Below are positions 17,102-26,693 of a stretch of 64,000 nucleotides of DNA, piece after piece. Below the pieces are notes generated by a model. That model did no database searches, was not told the DNA's origin, and saw only the letters and a list, made by a program, of their open reading frames with translations. Made by a program: the position numbers and the translations under genes. Every line of letters begins with the position of its first letter. Positions within the stretch are counted from its first letter, which is position 1. Source of the DNA: Prevotellaceae bacterium UBA2448 (GTDB lineage Bacteria > Bacteroidota > Bacteroidia > Bacteroidales > Bacteroidaceae); the NCBI GenBank assembly GCA_002342585.1, contig DDQG01000015.1, positions 1-64,000 on the forward strand, in the 5' to 3' direction.

Positions 17102-19566
17102 TATTTATTTAATATATGTTTTATCATTGTAGGTAGTCCATCGGATTCAACCTTTATGGTTATGTTCCCTTTCTGTTTAGAACCCTTTATGATGGCAAGA
17201 GCTCGTCCGTTGTAGAGTCGTGGTGTTGTAGAACGGAAACTTTCCATATCGTTAGGAGAAGCATTTCCTGATGCGAGGAGAATACCAGCCCCTTCAACGG
17301 AAATGTTAATTTTTCTGTTGCTATCAGAAGTGATAACTCTACCTTTTGCATCAGTCAGTTCGATAGTTACATATGCCAAATCGCTTCCAGTAGCTTGAAG
17401 TTGTTCTTTATCGCTTACAAGACGGATTCCTGCAGGTTTTCCTGTTGTTTCAAGAACGAATGCTTCGTCTTTGATTTCTTTTCCTTCCTGATTCAGATTT
17501 ACTGCTTTCAGTTCACCTTCATGATAGTTTATTCTGAATCCAGCAAAATATGTGTTACCAGTTTTTTCTTCAGCTATGATTTTCCCATTCAGATATAGTC
17601 TAACCTTTGGAGCACGGGAATATACATTCACTTGAACAGGGGTTCCTTCGCTCAGGTCTGGATAGGTCCAACTCTGCTGTTCCTGCTGCCATCCCCACCA
17701 TGAGATGCTTTCATGTTGTCCTTCAGGTGCAATACGGGCAGTAGCCATTGTGATCGGACTACGACGCCATACCACATCACGATAGTAACTCTGTGGTTTC
17801 TTTTGTCCGATAAGGTCTATGTCACCACACCAACCATTGTACCAAGGCCATTTCTGGAACATTGACTGCTTCCCTTCTTTTCTGAAAGCAGCACTACCAA
17901 TTCCAGCTTCACCAATATAATCCATTGCTGTCCAAACAAAATCACCTATGACATAAGGAAGTTTTTCTACCAAATCCCAGTTCTGCGAAGCATGTTTCGG
18001 ATAACTCTCTGCTCCAAACATTACTCTATCCGGATAAGTTGTGTGGTCGTGTTCGTATTTGTCATAAAGATAGTTATATCCGCCCACATCGAGGCTCTTA
18101 AATGCTTTTTCGTTTTGGATGTCCCAACCATGTCCTGCTGAATTCCACTCGTCGCCTTGATCCCAACTGCATATAGCTGCTGTAATAGGTCGGGTGGTAT
18201 CAAGCTGGAGTATAGCTTGTCTCATATTCTCCGCAGCCTCCATTCCTTCTGGTTCGATACGTCCAGGAATCTCGTTGCCTATAGACCACATAATGACAGA
18301 AGGATGATTTCTGTCACGACGAATCATTGTCTGCAAATCGTAAAGGCTATGAGTTTTAAAGTATCTATGATAATCGTCTGTATTTTTCTTCTTTATCCAT
18401 TGGTCAAAAGCTTCATCAATAACCATCAGTCCTAATGAGTCACAGAGGTTAAGCAGATTTTCGCTTGGCATATTATGGCTGCATCTGATGGCATTGTAAC
18501 CTTGTGCTTTAAGCAATTTGAGTTTTCTCAGTTCTGCAGCATCATATGCAGCAGCTCCAAGCAGTCCGTTATCGTGGTGAATGCATCCTCCTCTTAAAAG
18601 CATTGGTTTACCGTTCAGACGGAATCCACCTTTTGCAGAAAACTCCAGTTTGCGAATGCCAAAACGTTGAAGCAGGGTGTCTTCTACTTCAGTTTCCAAA
18701 TCTTTGACAATTATCTCGGCAGTATAAAGATTTGGATTTTCCGGACTCCACAATTGAGCAGAAGGAATCTTGATAGAGAGTTTTACGTCATATATCTCTG
18801 CTATACCTTTTATTTTTATAGATTTGCTTCCAACGATTTTTCCTATCGCGTCTTTCAGATTAACCTGAATCTTTGCTTTTTTATGTTGTTCAGAATCGTT
18901 GCAGATGCTTGTCTCAACATCTACCACTTCATCCCTTGAACTCTTTTCACTTTGAACACTTGAACTTTTTATGTATGTTTCCCATCTGTCAGCAAAGAGT
19001 ATGGGAGAGTGCAATAGCCATACATGACGATAGATACCACTGCCGGCATACCATCGGGTGTTGTTTCCAACGTTTCGGACTCTTACCAGTATGTCATTGC
19101 TGCCAACATGAAGATTTTCCCTTGTCTCTACACGGAAACTCTGATATCCATACACATTATTCTTAACGTGATTGCCATTGACAAACACATCAGTTTCGTT
19201 GTATGCTCCTTCAAAATATAGTTCGTTGTGTGAATTTAGAATATCTTTCTCGCTTAGTACCAGTCGTTTGTAGTACCATCCTTCACCTCCAACTGTGAAT
19301 CCGGTCTGGTAACCGCCTATGCTATTAGTTGAGAATGGACCTATTACTTTCCCTCCGGCTTTTTGTGCAGCTTCGGTTTCCACGCTCCAGTCGTGAGGTA
19401 AGTCAAGATGTCTCCATGCAGAAGTGACTGATATATCGGTTAACGCTTTGCTTCCATCACCTAAGAAAAACTGCCAGTCTGAATCAATACATATTCGTTG
19501 TTCTGCATTTGCGAAAAGGCAAAGAAAATAAAAAAAAACGGTGATTAAAATATGTAGCTTTTTCAT
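17101..19566 (-). CDS. Secreted GH2-family beta-galactosidase-like glycoside hydrolase
   Basis: The 821-residue protein has a signal peptide (MKKLHILITVFFYFLCLFANA). A GH2 sugar-binding domain (about 25-190) has the motif WYAGSGIYRHVWL, and an immunoglobulin-like domain spans about 190-300. A TIM barrel follows, with acid/base E432 (WSIGNEIPG) and nucleophile E520 (FGAESYPKH). The C-terminal part includes PQSYYRDVVW, typical of the DUF4982-type extension, and further beta domains. Both catalytic residues are present. It likely acts in the periplasm on galactosides or related glycans; the exact substrate is not readable. It stands alone, with no SusC/SusD genes in the window. Confidence 0.9.
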   Translation of the reverse strand: MKKLHILITVFFYFLCLFANAEQRICIDSDWQFFLGDGSKALTDISVTSAWRHLDLPHDWSVETEAAQKAGGKVIGPFSTNSIGGYQTGFTVGGEGWYYKRLVLSEKDILNSHNELYFEGAYNETDVFVNGNHVKNNVYGYQSFRVETRENLHVGSNDILVRVRNVGNNTRWYAGSGIYRHVWLLHSPILFADRWETYIKSSSVQSEKSSRDEVVDVETSICNDSEQHKKAKIQVNLKDAIGKIVGSKSIKIKGIAEIYDVKLSIKIPSAQLWSPENPNLYTAEIIVKDLETEVEDTLLQRFGIRKLEFSAKGGFRLNGKPMLLRGGCIHHDNGLLGAAAYDAAELRKLKLLKAQGYNAIRCSHNMPSENLLNLCDSLGLMVIDEAFDQWIKKKNTDDYHRYFKTHSLYDLQTMIRRDRNHPSVIMWSIGNEIPGRIEPEGMEAAENMRQAILQLDTTRPITAAICSWDQGDEWNSAGHGWDIQNEKAFKSLDVGGYNYLYDKYEHDHTTYPDRVMFGAESYPKHASQNWDLVEKLPYVIGDFVWTAMDYIGEAGIGSAAFRKEGKQSMFQKWPWYNGWCGDIDLIGQKKPQSYYRDVVWRRSPITMATARIAPEGQHESISWWGWQQEQQSWTYPDLSEGTPVQVNVYSRAPKVRLYLNGKIIAEEKTGNTYFAGFRINYHEGELKAVNLNQEGKEIKDEAFVLETTGKPAGIRLVSDKEQLQATGSDLAYVTIELTDAKGRVITSDSNRKINISVEGAGILLASGNASPNDMESFRSTTPRLYNGRALAIIKGSKQKGNITIKVESDGLPTMIKHILNK

Positions 19567-19610
19567 AGTATATGTCCTTCGAATTACTGATTTGAGTTAG
19601 AAAGGAGTGG

Positions 19611-19639
19611 GGTGGAGGGGAAACAAATGTTCCCCCACC
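19611..19639 (-). terminator. G/C-rich hairpin after lysA
   Basis: GGTGGAGGGGAA and TTCCCCCACC pair with one bulged base around a 7-base loop, downstream of the lysA stop on the minus strand. A 12-base palindrome ACCATATATGGT (19637-19648) touches the stop. There is no T-run, so terminator function is uncertain. Confidence 0.35.
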
Positions 19640-19647
19640 ATATATGG

Positions 19648-20805
19648 TTACAACTCGTCGGATGTGTATCCTTCTGGAAGACGGCGGCAATTGTAGCTTG
19701 AAGCCATAATCTCGCCATATGCTCCTGCTGAGAGAAGGGCGATGAGGTCGCCGCGACTCACAGAATTGAGTTGTATGTCTTTATCGAAAACATCTGATGA
19801 CTCGCAGATTGGTCCGACGAGGTCGTATGTCTGTTCAGCTCCGTTGCTGGTCAGATTCACTGCTTTGTGATGAGCATCATAAAGGGCAGGACGTATGAGG
19901 TCTGTCATACCAGCATCTACGATTGCAAACTGCTTACGAGTAGCTTGTTTTACGAAATTTACTTTGGTAATAAGCATTCCGCATTGAGCTACAACAGAAC
20001 GTCCGAGTTCGAAATGAACAGACTGTCCGGGGCGCAGGTGAAGATATCGGTTGTATGTAGCAAAGTAGTCCCGGAAGTTTGGTATTGGATTTTCATCAGG
20101 GTTGTTATAATCGATACCTAATCCACCTCCAACATTGATAATCTGACAATAGAAGCCACGCGCTTCAAGTCTGTCCTGTAGTTCATTGATACGACGTGAA
20201 AGAGCTACGAAGTCGTCCATTTCCAATATTTGAGAACCAATATGGAAATGCAGTCCCTTAAAACTTACTCCTTCCATCTGCTGAGCTATTGAAATTACAC
20301 CTTCCATGTCATTCATAGCAATACCGAATTTATTCTCTGCAAGTCCGGTAGTTATGTTGGCATGGGTATGTGCTCCTACGTCGGGATTTATGCGGAAACA
20401 AACGTTTGCTTTCTTTCCCTTCTGTATAGCAATCTGATTGATAATCTGGAGTTCTGGTATGCTTTCTACATTAAAACAGAAGATACCCTTGTCTATACCC
20501 AGTTCTATTTCCCAGTCACTTTTTCCCACACCGGCAAATACTATTTTGTCAGCAGGGAAACCAGCCTTTAGTACTTGTTCTATTTCACCTCCACTTACAC
20601 AGTCAATTCCAAGTCCTGATTCGTTTATTACACGCAACACCTTCAGGTTGGCATTAGCCTTTACTGCATAATGCACATGATAACCTTGGTATTTACCAGC
20701 TTCTTTATTGATAGTTTGCAGTGTCTGGCGCAGTAAGTCCGTATCGTAATAGTAGAACGGAGTACGCAGAGTGCGGAATTTATCTATAGGAAGTTTGCTT
20801 AACAT
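19648..20805 (-). CDS. lysA: Diaminopimelate decarboxylase
   Basis: The 385-residue PLP enzyme makes the last step to lysine from meso-diaminopimelate. The PLP lysine is K49 in VHYAVKANANL. The glycine loop is VNVGGGLGIDY, the substrate-site cysteine is in CESSDVFD, and GAYGEIMASSYN closes the site. The gene starts 48 bases after lysC ends on the same strand, so lysC and lysA act in one pathway and probably one transcript. The length is slightly short but normal for Bacteroidetes. Confidence 0.96.
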   Translation of the reverse strand: MLSKLPIDKFRTLRTPFYYYDTDLLRQTLQTINKEAGKYQGYHVHYAVKANANLKVLRVINESGLGIDCVSGGEIEQVLKAGFPADKIVFAGVGKSDWEIELGIDKGIFCFNVESIPELQIINQIAIQKGKKANVCFRINPDVGAHTHANITTGLAENKFGIAMNDMEGVISIAQQMEGVSFKGLHFHIGSQILEMDDFVALSRRINELQDRLEARGFYCQIINVGGGLGIDYNNPDENPIPNFRDYFATYNRYLHLRPGQSVHFELGRSVVAQCGMLITKVNFVKQATRKQFAIVDAGMTDLIRPALYDAHHKAVNLTSNGAEQTYDLVGPICESSDVFDKDIQLNSVSRGDLIALLSAGAYGEIMASSYNCRRLPEGYTSDEL

Positions 20806-20814
20806 GTTTAATTA

Positions 20815-20852
20815 TAATTGACAATTGACAAATTATAATTGACAATTGATAA
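20815..20852. repeat. ATTGACA-type repeats between lysC and lysA
   Basis: ATTGACA occurs three times with the variant ATTGATA. The reverse complement matches the AATTGTC/AATTATC units at the start of the window. Confidence 0.6.
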
Positions 20853-20853
20853 T

Positions 20854-22173
20854 TTATTTATTGTTGAACAGATGGTCTGAAAGCGATTGAAGTGCTTTCT
20901 TCTTGTCTGATTCGTGAATGAGGAACGAGATATTGTGGTTGCTACCACCATAGCTAATCATGCGAACAGGAATGCCTGCAAGTGCATTGGTAGCCTGAGC
21001 TTCAAAACCTACATTGTCAGGGTCAAGGTCACCAACTACACAAATGATACACATGTCTTTATCTACTTCTACATGTCCGAATTTCTTCAGTTCGTCAACA
21101 ATTGCACTCAGGTGGTTTGTGTTATCGATAGAAACACTTACACCTACCTCTGCTGTACAAACCATATCAATGCTGGTCTTGTACGATTCGAAGATATCGA
21201 ATACCTTACGAAGGAATCCGTAAGCCAGAAGCATACGGCTTGATGTGATACGGATAGCTGTGATGTTATCTTTTGCAGCAACTGCTTTTATCTTGTTTTT
21301 CTCCGTTTCGTTGCTGATGACAGTACCCGGAGCCTCTGGAGCCATTGTGTTGAGCAGTTTTACAGGAATTCCTGCAAACTTAGCTGGCTGCACACAAGTA
21401 GGGTGGAGGATCTTTGCACCGAAGTAAGCCAACTCAGCAGCTTCTTCGAAATGAAGATGACCGATTGGTGATGTTTTGTCAACGAATCGTGGGTCGTTAT
21501 TGTGCATACCGTCTATATCGGTCCAAATCTGAATTTCAGAAGCACCAATAGCTGCACCTATGAGTGATGCAGTATAGTCGGAACCGCCTCGCTGCAGGTT
21601 GTCAACTTCACCATAAGCATTACGACAGATGAAACCCTGTGTGATGTAAATCTCCTTATCTGGATTTTCCTCAAGTTGAACCTTAAGTTTTTTGCTGATA
21701 TATTCTAGATCTGGTTCACCATTTTTGTCTGTACGCATAAACTCAAGTGCAGGAATAAGACATGAGTTGTAGCCCTGTTCTGCCATGTAGTTTGCAACCA
21801 TGTTGGTAGAGATAATTTCGCCCTGACCAACGATGATTTTCTCTTCAAACATAGTGAAGATTCCTTTTGCAAACGAACGCAGGTAATCAAATTCTTGCTT
21901 TATGAATTCAAGTGTAATAGTCTTGTATTCATCTGTTGTATAGAGTTCTGCGATGTGCTTCTTGTATTTCTTCTCCATAGAGTTGATAACTTCGTATGCA
22001 CCCTCTGGATTTTTCTTGTAGAGGTAGTCACATATTTCCAACAGGGAGTTGGTTGTTCCTGACATAGCAGAGAGAACAACGATTTTCTGTTCGCCGTCCG
22101 AAATCAATTTAACTACATCTTTCATTCTTTGTGGTGTACCTACGGATGTACCACCAAATTTTAGAACTTTCAT
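20854..22173 (-). CDS. lysC: Aspartate kinase
   Basis: The 439-residue enzyme phosphorylates aspartate at the entry to lysine, threonine and methionine synthesis. It begins MKVLKFGGTSVG, the ATP-binding signature. Residues around GGSDYTASLIGAAIGA and WTDIDG follow, and two C-terminal ACT domains (from about residue 300) suggest feedback control by amino acids. I chose the ATG at 22173 because the signature starts there; a TTG at 22200 is open but would add a poorly conserved tail. It is monofunctional, with no homoserine dehydrogenase domain. Confidence 0.96.
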   Translation of the reverse strand: MKVLKFGGTSVGTPQRMKDVVKLISDGEQKIVVLSAMSGTTNSLLEICDYLYKKNPEGAYEVINSMEKKYKKHIAELYTTDEYKTITLEFIKQEFDYLRSFAKGIFTMFEEKIIVGQGEIISTNMVANYMAEQGYNSCLIPALEFMRTDKNGEPDLEYISKKLKVQLEENPDKEIYITQGFICRNAYGEVDNLQRGGSDYTASLIGAAIGASEIQIWTDIDGMHNNDPRFVDKTSPIGHLHFEEAAELAYFGAKILHPTCVQPAKFAGIPVKLLNTMAPEAPGTVISNETEKNKIKAVAAKDNITAIRITSSRMLLAYGFLRKVFDIFESYKTSIDMVCTAEVGVSVSIDNTNHLSAIVDELKKFGHVEVDKDMCIICVVGDLDPDNVGFEAQATNALAGIPVRMISYGGSNHNISFLIHESDKKKALQSLSDHLFNNK

Positions 22174-22232
22174 TGTATTGTTGTTTTTTGTTGTTTGCAA
22201 AAAAAGAATAAATATGTAAAATGTCCTTACGA

Positions 22233-23027
22233 TTAAAGGAATTCATTAGCCAAGTCATTCCAACCCTGCGCATCATCTTCGTCGGCAGCTTTCCGTTCCG
22301 ATTCTATTGCTGCAGAGTCGTTTGTGATTTCTGTTATAGAGGAATTCTTACAATGGAACACACGTCCAGGATACTCTTCGAGTAATGACAGGTTGTGGGT
22401 AATCATAAGAACCGATGAACCAACAGCACATATGTTGCGGAGCAGTTCTGTAATGAGTTTTCCAGTTTCTGTGTCGAGATTTCCTGTAGGCTCATCAGCA
22501 AGAATCAGTTTGGGACTATTCAGTATGGCTCTGGCTATAGCAATACGTTGCTGTTCACCTCCAGAGAGTTCGTTTGGCATCTTATCTGCCTTATCTGACA
22601 TTTCTACGAGTTGCAATACTTCATTGATGCGCTGAGTTATGTCTTTGGGATTCTTCCATCCTGTTGCACGAAGTACGAATCGCAGGTTTTCAGCTACAGT
22701 ACGGTCTGTGAGCAGTTGGAAGTCCTGGAAAATGATACCCAGTTTACGTCTTAGGTCGGGCAGTTTGTTTCTTTTTATTTGAAGCATGTCGAAATCGAGG
22801 ACTTTGGCTTCGGTTTCTACATCACCTCGTTCCTTACGCTGTTTCTTATTACCGTTGCAGGGCAGTTCGCCGTACAGGGTTTTGATAAACGAACTTTTGC
22901 CAGAGCCTACTTTACCAGTAAGATACACGAATTCCCCCTCGTTAATGTTCATGTTTACATTCTCGAGGATTAGTGCATCTTCCTGATAGACATTGACGTT
23001 TTTGTAGTTGATTAATGCTTGTGCCAT
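22233..23027 (-). CDS. ftsE: FtsE-like cell-division ABC ATPase
   Basis: The 264-residue ATPase has Walker A GKVGSGKSS, signature LSGGEQQR and Walker B LILADEPTGNLD. The overall pattern (FQDFQLLTDRTVAENLRF) fits FtsE, which with the membrane protein FtsX links division to cell-wall hydrolysis. Compared with other FtsE proteins it has an insert around residues 55-75 (NGNKKQRKERGDVETEAK) and an acidic tail. No ftsX lies beside it. It overlaps the end of hisIE by 16 bases, so it is translated from the histidine operon message. Confidence 0.85.
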   Translation of the reverse strand: MAQALINYKNVNVYQEDALILENVNMNINEGEFVYLTGKVGSGKSSFIKTLYGELPCNGNKKQRKERGDVETEAKVLDFDMLQIKRNKLPDLRRKLGIIFQDFQLLTDRTVAENLRFVLRATGWKNPKDITQRINEVLQLVEMSDKADKMPNELSGGEQQRIAIARAILNSPKLILADEPTGNLDTETGKLITELLRNICAVGSSVLMITHNLSLLEEYPGRVFHCKNSSITEITNDSAAIESERKAADEDDAQGWNDLANEFL

Positions 23028-23623
23028 GTTGGATCGTGACGTTCTGCGAGTTCTCTCGCCAAATCTTCAATTGTAAGTCCTTTACTTGTAAGTAACACGA
23101 TGAGGTGGTATAGCATATCGCTTGCTTCATAGACGAGTCGCTCGTTATTGTTTGCTACAGCTTCGATTACAGCTTCCAAAGCCTCTTCTCCTACTTTTTG
23201 TGCCATGCGGTGGCAACCATCTTTGAACAAACTGGTAGTATATGAACCTTCTGGCATTTCCTCATGACGCTTTTCAATGAATCTCTGCAGTTCAACGAGG
23301 AACATGATAGGGTTCTCGTTTGTTTCGTTCCAGCAAGTGTCAGCACCTGTGTGACATACAGGACCAACAGGATTAGCCTTTATGAGTAGAGTGTCGTTGT
23401 CGCAGTCGATTGCAACAGAAACGAGATTCAGGAAATTGCCGCTTGTTTCACCCTTTGTCCATAGTGTCTTACGTGTACGACTATAGAATGTCACCTTTCC
23501 AGTTTCCATCGTCTTTTTGTATGCTTCCTCGTTCATAAATCCGAGCATCAGCACCTTCAGGGTTTTGGCATCCTGTATGATAGCAGGCACAAGCCCACCC
23601 ATTTTCTCAAAATCTATATTCAT
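23012..23623 (-). CDS. hisIE: Bifunctional phosphoribosyl-AMP cyclohydrolase / phosphoribosyl-ATP pyrophosphatase
   Basis: The 203-residue protein carries out two steps of histidine synthesis. The HisI half (about 1-105) has zinc and magnesium ligands in DCDNDTLLIKANP and CHTGADTCW. The HisE half (about 112-200) has the helical motif QKVGEEALEAVIEA. It overlaps hisF by four bases and ftsE by 16. Confidence 0.96.
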   Translation of the reverse strand: MNIDFEKMGGLVPAIIQDAKTLKVLMLGFMNEEAYKKTMETGKVTFYSRTRKTLWTKGETSGNFLNLVSVAIDCDNDTLLIKANPVGPVCHTGADTCWNETNENPIMFLVELQRFIEKRHEEMPEGSYTTSLFKDGCHRMAQKVGEEALEAVIEAVANNNERLVYEASDMLYHLIVLLTSKGLTIEDLARELAERHDPTWHKH

Positions 23624-24375
23624 ATTCTTATATTAATTCCTTCGTTAATCAAATATTGTTTTAGTTCCGGAATAGGTATTTCGCCAAAGTGGAACACACT
23701 GGCTGCAAGAGCTGCATCAGAATGTCCATTAAGGAATGTGTCGCGGAAGTGTTCTTTTTTTCCAGCGCCACCACTTGCAATGACAGGGATAGTGAGTGAA
23801 TCGGACAGTTGTCTAAGAGCTTCATCTGCAAATCCGTTCTTTACTCCGTCATGATTCATAGATGTAAATAGAATTTCACCTGCACCCCGTTCGTTGGCTT
23901 CTTTAGCCCATTCAAACAGATTATGTTCAGTCTCTATTCGTCCACCGTTCAGGTAACAGTACCATCCTTTTTCTGTTTGTTTTGCATCAATGGCAACTAC
24001 ACATACTTGTGAACCAAAATGAGTTGCTATCTCATCAATAAGTTCAGGCCTTCTGATAGCAGCTGAATTGATGCTGACTTTATCAGCTCCAGCATTGAGA
24101 AGTCGTTCTACATCTTTCAATTCGTTAATTCCGCCACCTACTGTGAATGGTATATTTATCTCTCTGGCAATTTTTCCTACAAGTTCAGTAAATGTTTTCC
24201 TACCTTCATGACTAGCTGTAATATCGAGATATACCAATTCGTCGGCACCTTGCTCGGAATAGGCTTTTCCCAATTCAATAGGGTCGCCAGCCTGTCTGAG
24301 GTTCACAAAATTTGTGCCCTTTACAGTTTGTCCGTCTTTAATGTCAAGACAAGGTATTATTCTCTTTGCTAACAT
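23620..24375 (-). CDS. hisF: Imidazole glycerol phosphate synthase cyclase subunit
   Basis: The 251-residue TIM barrel is partner of HisH; it forms imidazole glycerol phosphate and AICAR. Catalytic D11 lies in IPCLDIKDGQTVKG and the second aspartate in VVAIDAKQ. Phosphate-binding loops VGGGIN and IASGGAG are present. The start follows hisA by 25 bases. Confidence 0.97.
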   Translation of the reverse strand: MLAKRIIPCLDIKDGQTVKGTNFVNLRQAGDPIELGKAYSEQGADELVYLDITASHEGRKTFTELVGKIAREINIPFTVGGGINELKDVERLLNAGADKVSINSAAIRRPELIDEIATHFGSQVCVVAIDAKQTEKGWYCYLNGGRIETEHNLFEWAKEANERGAGEILFTSMNHDGVKNGFADEALRQLSDSLTIPVIASGGAGKKEHFRDTFLNGHSDAALAASVFHFGEIPIPELKQYLINEGINIRI

Positions 24376-24400
24376 TATTGGTTTATTTCTGAAATCAAGT

Positions 24401-25120
24401 TTATATAAATTTTGTTAGTTCTTCCAATTTTATTTTTCCTTCGTAGAGGGCTTTGCCAAATACTACGGCAGGGATTCCTGCTGCATCGAGAGCTTCGATA
24501 TCTTCTATGCAACTTACCCCTCCGCTGGCTATGAGACGCATCTTTGGAAATTGTTCCATTATTTGCTTATAAAGTTCTATAGCAGGTCCTTCAAGCATAC
24601 CGTCTTTGGATATGTCGGTGCAGAGCACATTTTCCACACCCTGATTCACATACTTCTGCAGAAAAGGCATCAGTTGGTCGTTGCCTTCCTCTTTCCATCC
24701 GTTTATGCTGATGAGTCCATTCTTTACATCGGCTCCCAGTATTACTTTAGCAGGACTATATTTTTCAAGCCACTCGCTGAAAAGTTCCGGATTTTTTACC
24801 GCAATACTGCCTATGGTTACGAGTGAGGCTCCGCTGGCAAAAGCTATGTCTATGTCTTCGTTTGTCTTGATACCACCACCAAAATCGATAACAAGTGATG
24901 TGTGGTCTGCAATTTGTTCTATTATGTTATAGTTTACAATATGCTGTGATTTTGCACCATCAAGATCAACAACATGTAGTCGTCGCACACCAAACGATTC
25001 TATCATCTTTGCCACTTCCAACGGGTCATCGTTATACACTTTCTTTGTGTCATAATCACCCTTGGTAAGGCGTACACACTTACCCTCGATAATGTCTATG
25101 GCAGGAATTATTTCAATCAT
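24401..25120 (-). CDS. hisA: Phosphoribosylformimino-5-aminoimidazole carboxamide ribotide isomerase
   Basis: The 239-residue TIM barrel is paralogous to HisF and isomerises ProFAR to PRFAR. The first catalytic aspartate is in IPAIDIIEGKCVRLTKGDY and the second in VLCTDISKDGM. Phosphate loops DFGGGI and IASGGVS are present. Its start directly abuts the hisH stop. Confidence 0.97.
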   Translation of the reverse strand: MIEIIPAIDIIEGKCVRLTKGDYDTKKVYNDDPLEVAKMIESFGVRRLHVVDLDGAKSQHIVNYNIIEQIADHTSLVIDFGGGIKTNEDIDIAFASGASLVTIGSIAVKNPELFSEWLEKYSPAKVILGADVKNGLISINGWKEEGNDQLMPFLQKYVNQGVENVLCTDISKDGMLEGPAIELYKQIMEQFPKMRLIASGGVSCIEDIEALDAAGIPAVVFGKALYEGKIKLEELTKFI

Positions 25121-25711
25121 CTACAATTCTATGAAGTTTTGTAATATACGTTCACCCACTTTTCCGCTCTTCTCTGGATGAAACTGAGTAGCGTAGAAAT
25201 TATCTTTGTGCAATGCAGAAGAATAGGGGAGAATGTAGTTTGTGGAAGCAATGGTAAACTCCGACAGAGGTGCATAGAAGCTATGAATGAAATACACGAA
25301 TTCAGGACGCTCAAATCCTTTGAATAAAGGTGACTTGCAATTCTCGATAGTATTCCATCCCATCTGTGGTACTTTATCTTCGTGACGCAAAGGCTGAAAC
25401 CTCTTCACGTCTATGTCGAAGATGCCTAAGCAGTCTGTGTCATACTCTTCCGAGTGGCGACACATCAGTTGCATACCTATACAGATTCCTAAAACGGGTT
25501 GAGTAAGAGAGCTGATAACTTTGTCAAGACCACGTTCTCGCAGATAGTGCATAGTGGTATTAGCCTCGCCCTGACCTGGAAAAATAACCTTGTCTGCATT
25601 ACGCAGTTCCTCCGCATTGTCAGTAAGTTTCGGCTCTATACCCAATCTTTTTACAGCATTGATTACTGAGAAGATGTTACCAGCATTATATTTTACAATT
25701 GCTACGTTCAT
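25121..25711 (-). CDS. hisH: Imidazole glycerol phosphate synthase glutaminase subunit
   Basis: The 196-residue class I glutamine amidotransferase supplies ammonia to HisF. The nucleophilic cysteine is in LGICIGMQL and the His-Glu pair in TQFHPEKSG. It is the first protein gene of the operon, 12 bases after tRNA-Thr on the same strand, so both are probably on one primary transcript. Confidence 0.97.
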   Translation of the reverse strand: MNVAIVKYNAGNIFSVINAVKRLGIEPKLTDNAEELRNADKVIFPGQGEANTTMHYLRERGLDKVISSLTQPVLGICIGMQLMCRHSEEYDTDCLGIFDIDVKRFQPLRHEDKVPQMGWNTIENCKSPLFKGFERPEFVYFIHSFYAPLSEFTIASTNYILPYSSALHKDNFYATQFHPEKSGKVGERILQNFIEL

Positions 25712-25723
25712 TTATAAAAAATG

Positions 25724-25796
<73 letters not shown>

Positions 25797-25830
25797 AACT
25801 TTTTGCTTGTATTCTACAAAAAAATCGGTT

Positions 25831-25862
25831 GCAAAGGTAAGATTTTTTAATTTAATTACAAC
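25831..25862 (-). promoter_or_regulatory. Promoter for tRNA-Thr and the his-lys operon
   Basis: On the minus strand, GTTG (25859-25862) is followed after 19 bases by TACCTTTGC (25831-25839), about 35 bases before the tRNA start. Confidence 0.7.
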
Positions 25863-25880
25863 CAATAATCAAATGTTTTT

Positions 25881-25889
25881 TAAATTTGC
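25881..25889 (+). promoter_or_regulatory. -7 element for pyrK
   Basis: TAAATTTGC matches TAnnTTTGC, 30 bases upstream of the pyrK ATG. No clear TTTG lies 20 bases further up. It is divergent from the tRNA promoter. Confidence 0.5.
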
Positions 25890-25919
25890 GCATAATTACG
25901 AATAAGATAGACTTTACCG

Positions 25920-26693
25920 ATGAGAAAATACCAGAAGAATCTTATTGTTTCCGAGGTAGAACATCTAAGTGAAAAATATGTTCTACTGAAGCTTACAGAT
26001 AACGAACCGCTCCCAGAAATCCATCCTGGACAGTTCGTAGAAGTGTTAACACCCAACAGTAAGACACTTTTGCGACGTCCTATATCTGTAAATTACGTGG
26101 ATCGTGATAATAATAAACTTTGGTTGCTCATAGCTATGATAGGCGATGGCACAAAGGCGATTGGTAGTCTTCGTCCTGGCGATTTGTTGAATTTGGTGTT
26201 TCCTTTAGGAAATGGTTTTTCTCCTGTTCAGAAAGTTGGAGAAGAGGTTTTGCTCGTAGGAGGTGGAGTAGGCATTGCCCCTCTGCTTGAGTACGGTAAA
26301 TACCTGAAGGAGAATGGTGCAAAACCTTCCTTCTTGCTTGGTGCACGTACTGCTGCTGACCTGCTTCTGATTGATAAGTTTGAATCAATAGCAAAAGTCT
26401 ATATCACTACAGAAGATGCTTCGGCTGGAGAAAAGGGATTTGTCACTCAGCATTCAGTTCTGCAAAAGAAGAATTTCGATCGTATCTCTGTTTGCGGACC
26501 AAAGCCAATGATGATGGCTATTGCTGGTTATGCTAAACAAGCCAATATCCCTTGCGAGGTAAGTTTAGAGAATATGATGGCTTGCGGACTTGGTGCATGT
26601 CTATGTTGTGTTGAGAAAACAGTGAAAGGAAATGTGTGTGTGTGTACAGAAGGACCAGTATTTAATATAAATGACCTGACATGGCAGATATAA
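25920..26693 (+). CDS. pyrK: Dihydroorotate dehydrogenase B electron-transfer subunit
   Basis: The 257-residue FAD/2Fe-2S protein passes electrons from PyrD to NAD+. FAD binding is seen in LLRRPISVNYVD, nucleotide binding in LVGGGVGIAPLLEYGKYL, and the 2Fe-2S ligands are C222, C227, C230 and C242 (spacing C-x4-C-x2-C-x11-C). It overlaps pyrD by 13 bases, and the two products form the heterotetramer. Confidence 0.96.
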   Translation: MRKYQKNLIVSEVEHLSEKYVLLKLTDNEPLPEIHPGQFVEVLTPNSKTLLRRPISVNYVDRDNNKLWLLIAMIGDGTKAIGSLRPGDLLNLVFPLGNGFSPVQKVGEEVLLVGGGVGIAPLLEYGKYLKENGAKPSFLLGARTAADLLLIDKFESIAKVYITTEDASAGEKGFVTQHSVLQKKNFDRISVCGPKPMMMAIAGYAKQANIPCEVSLENMMACGLGACLCCVEKTVKGNVCVCTEGPVFNINDLTWQI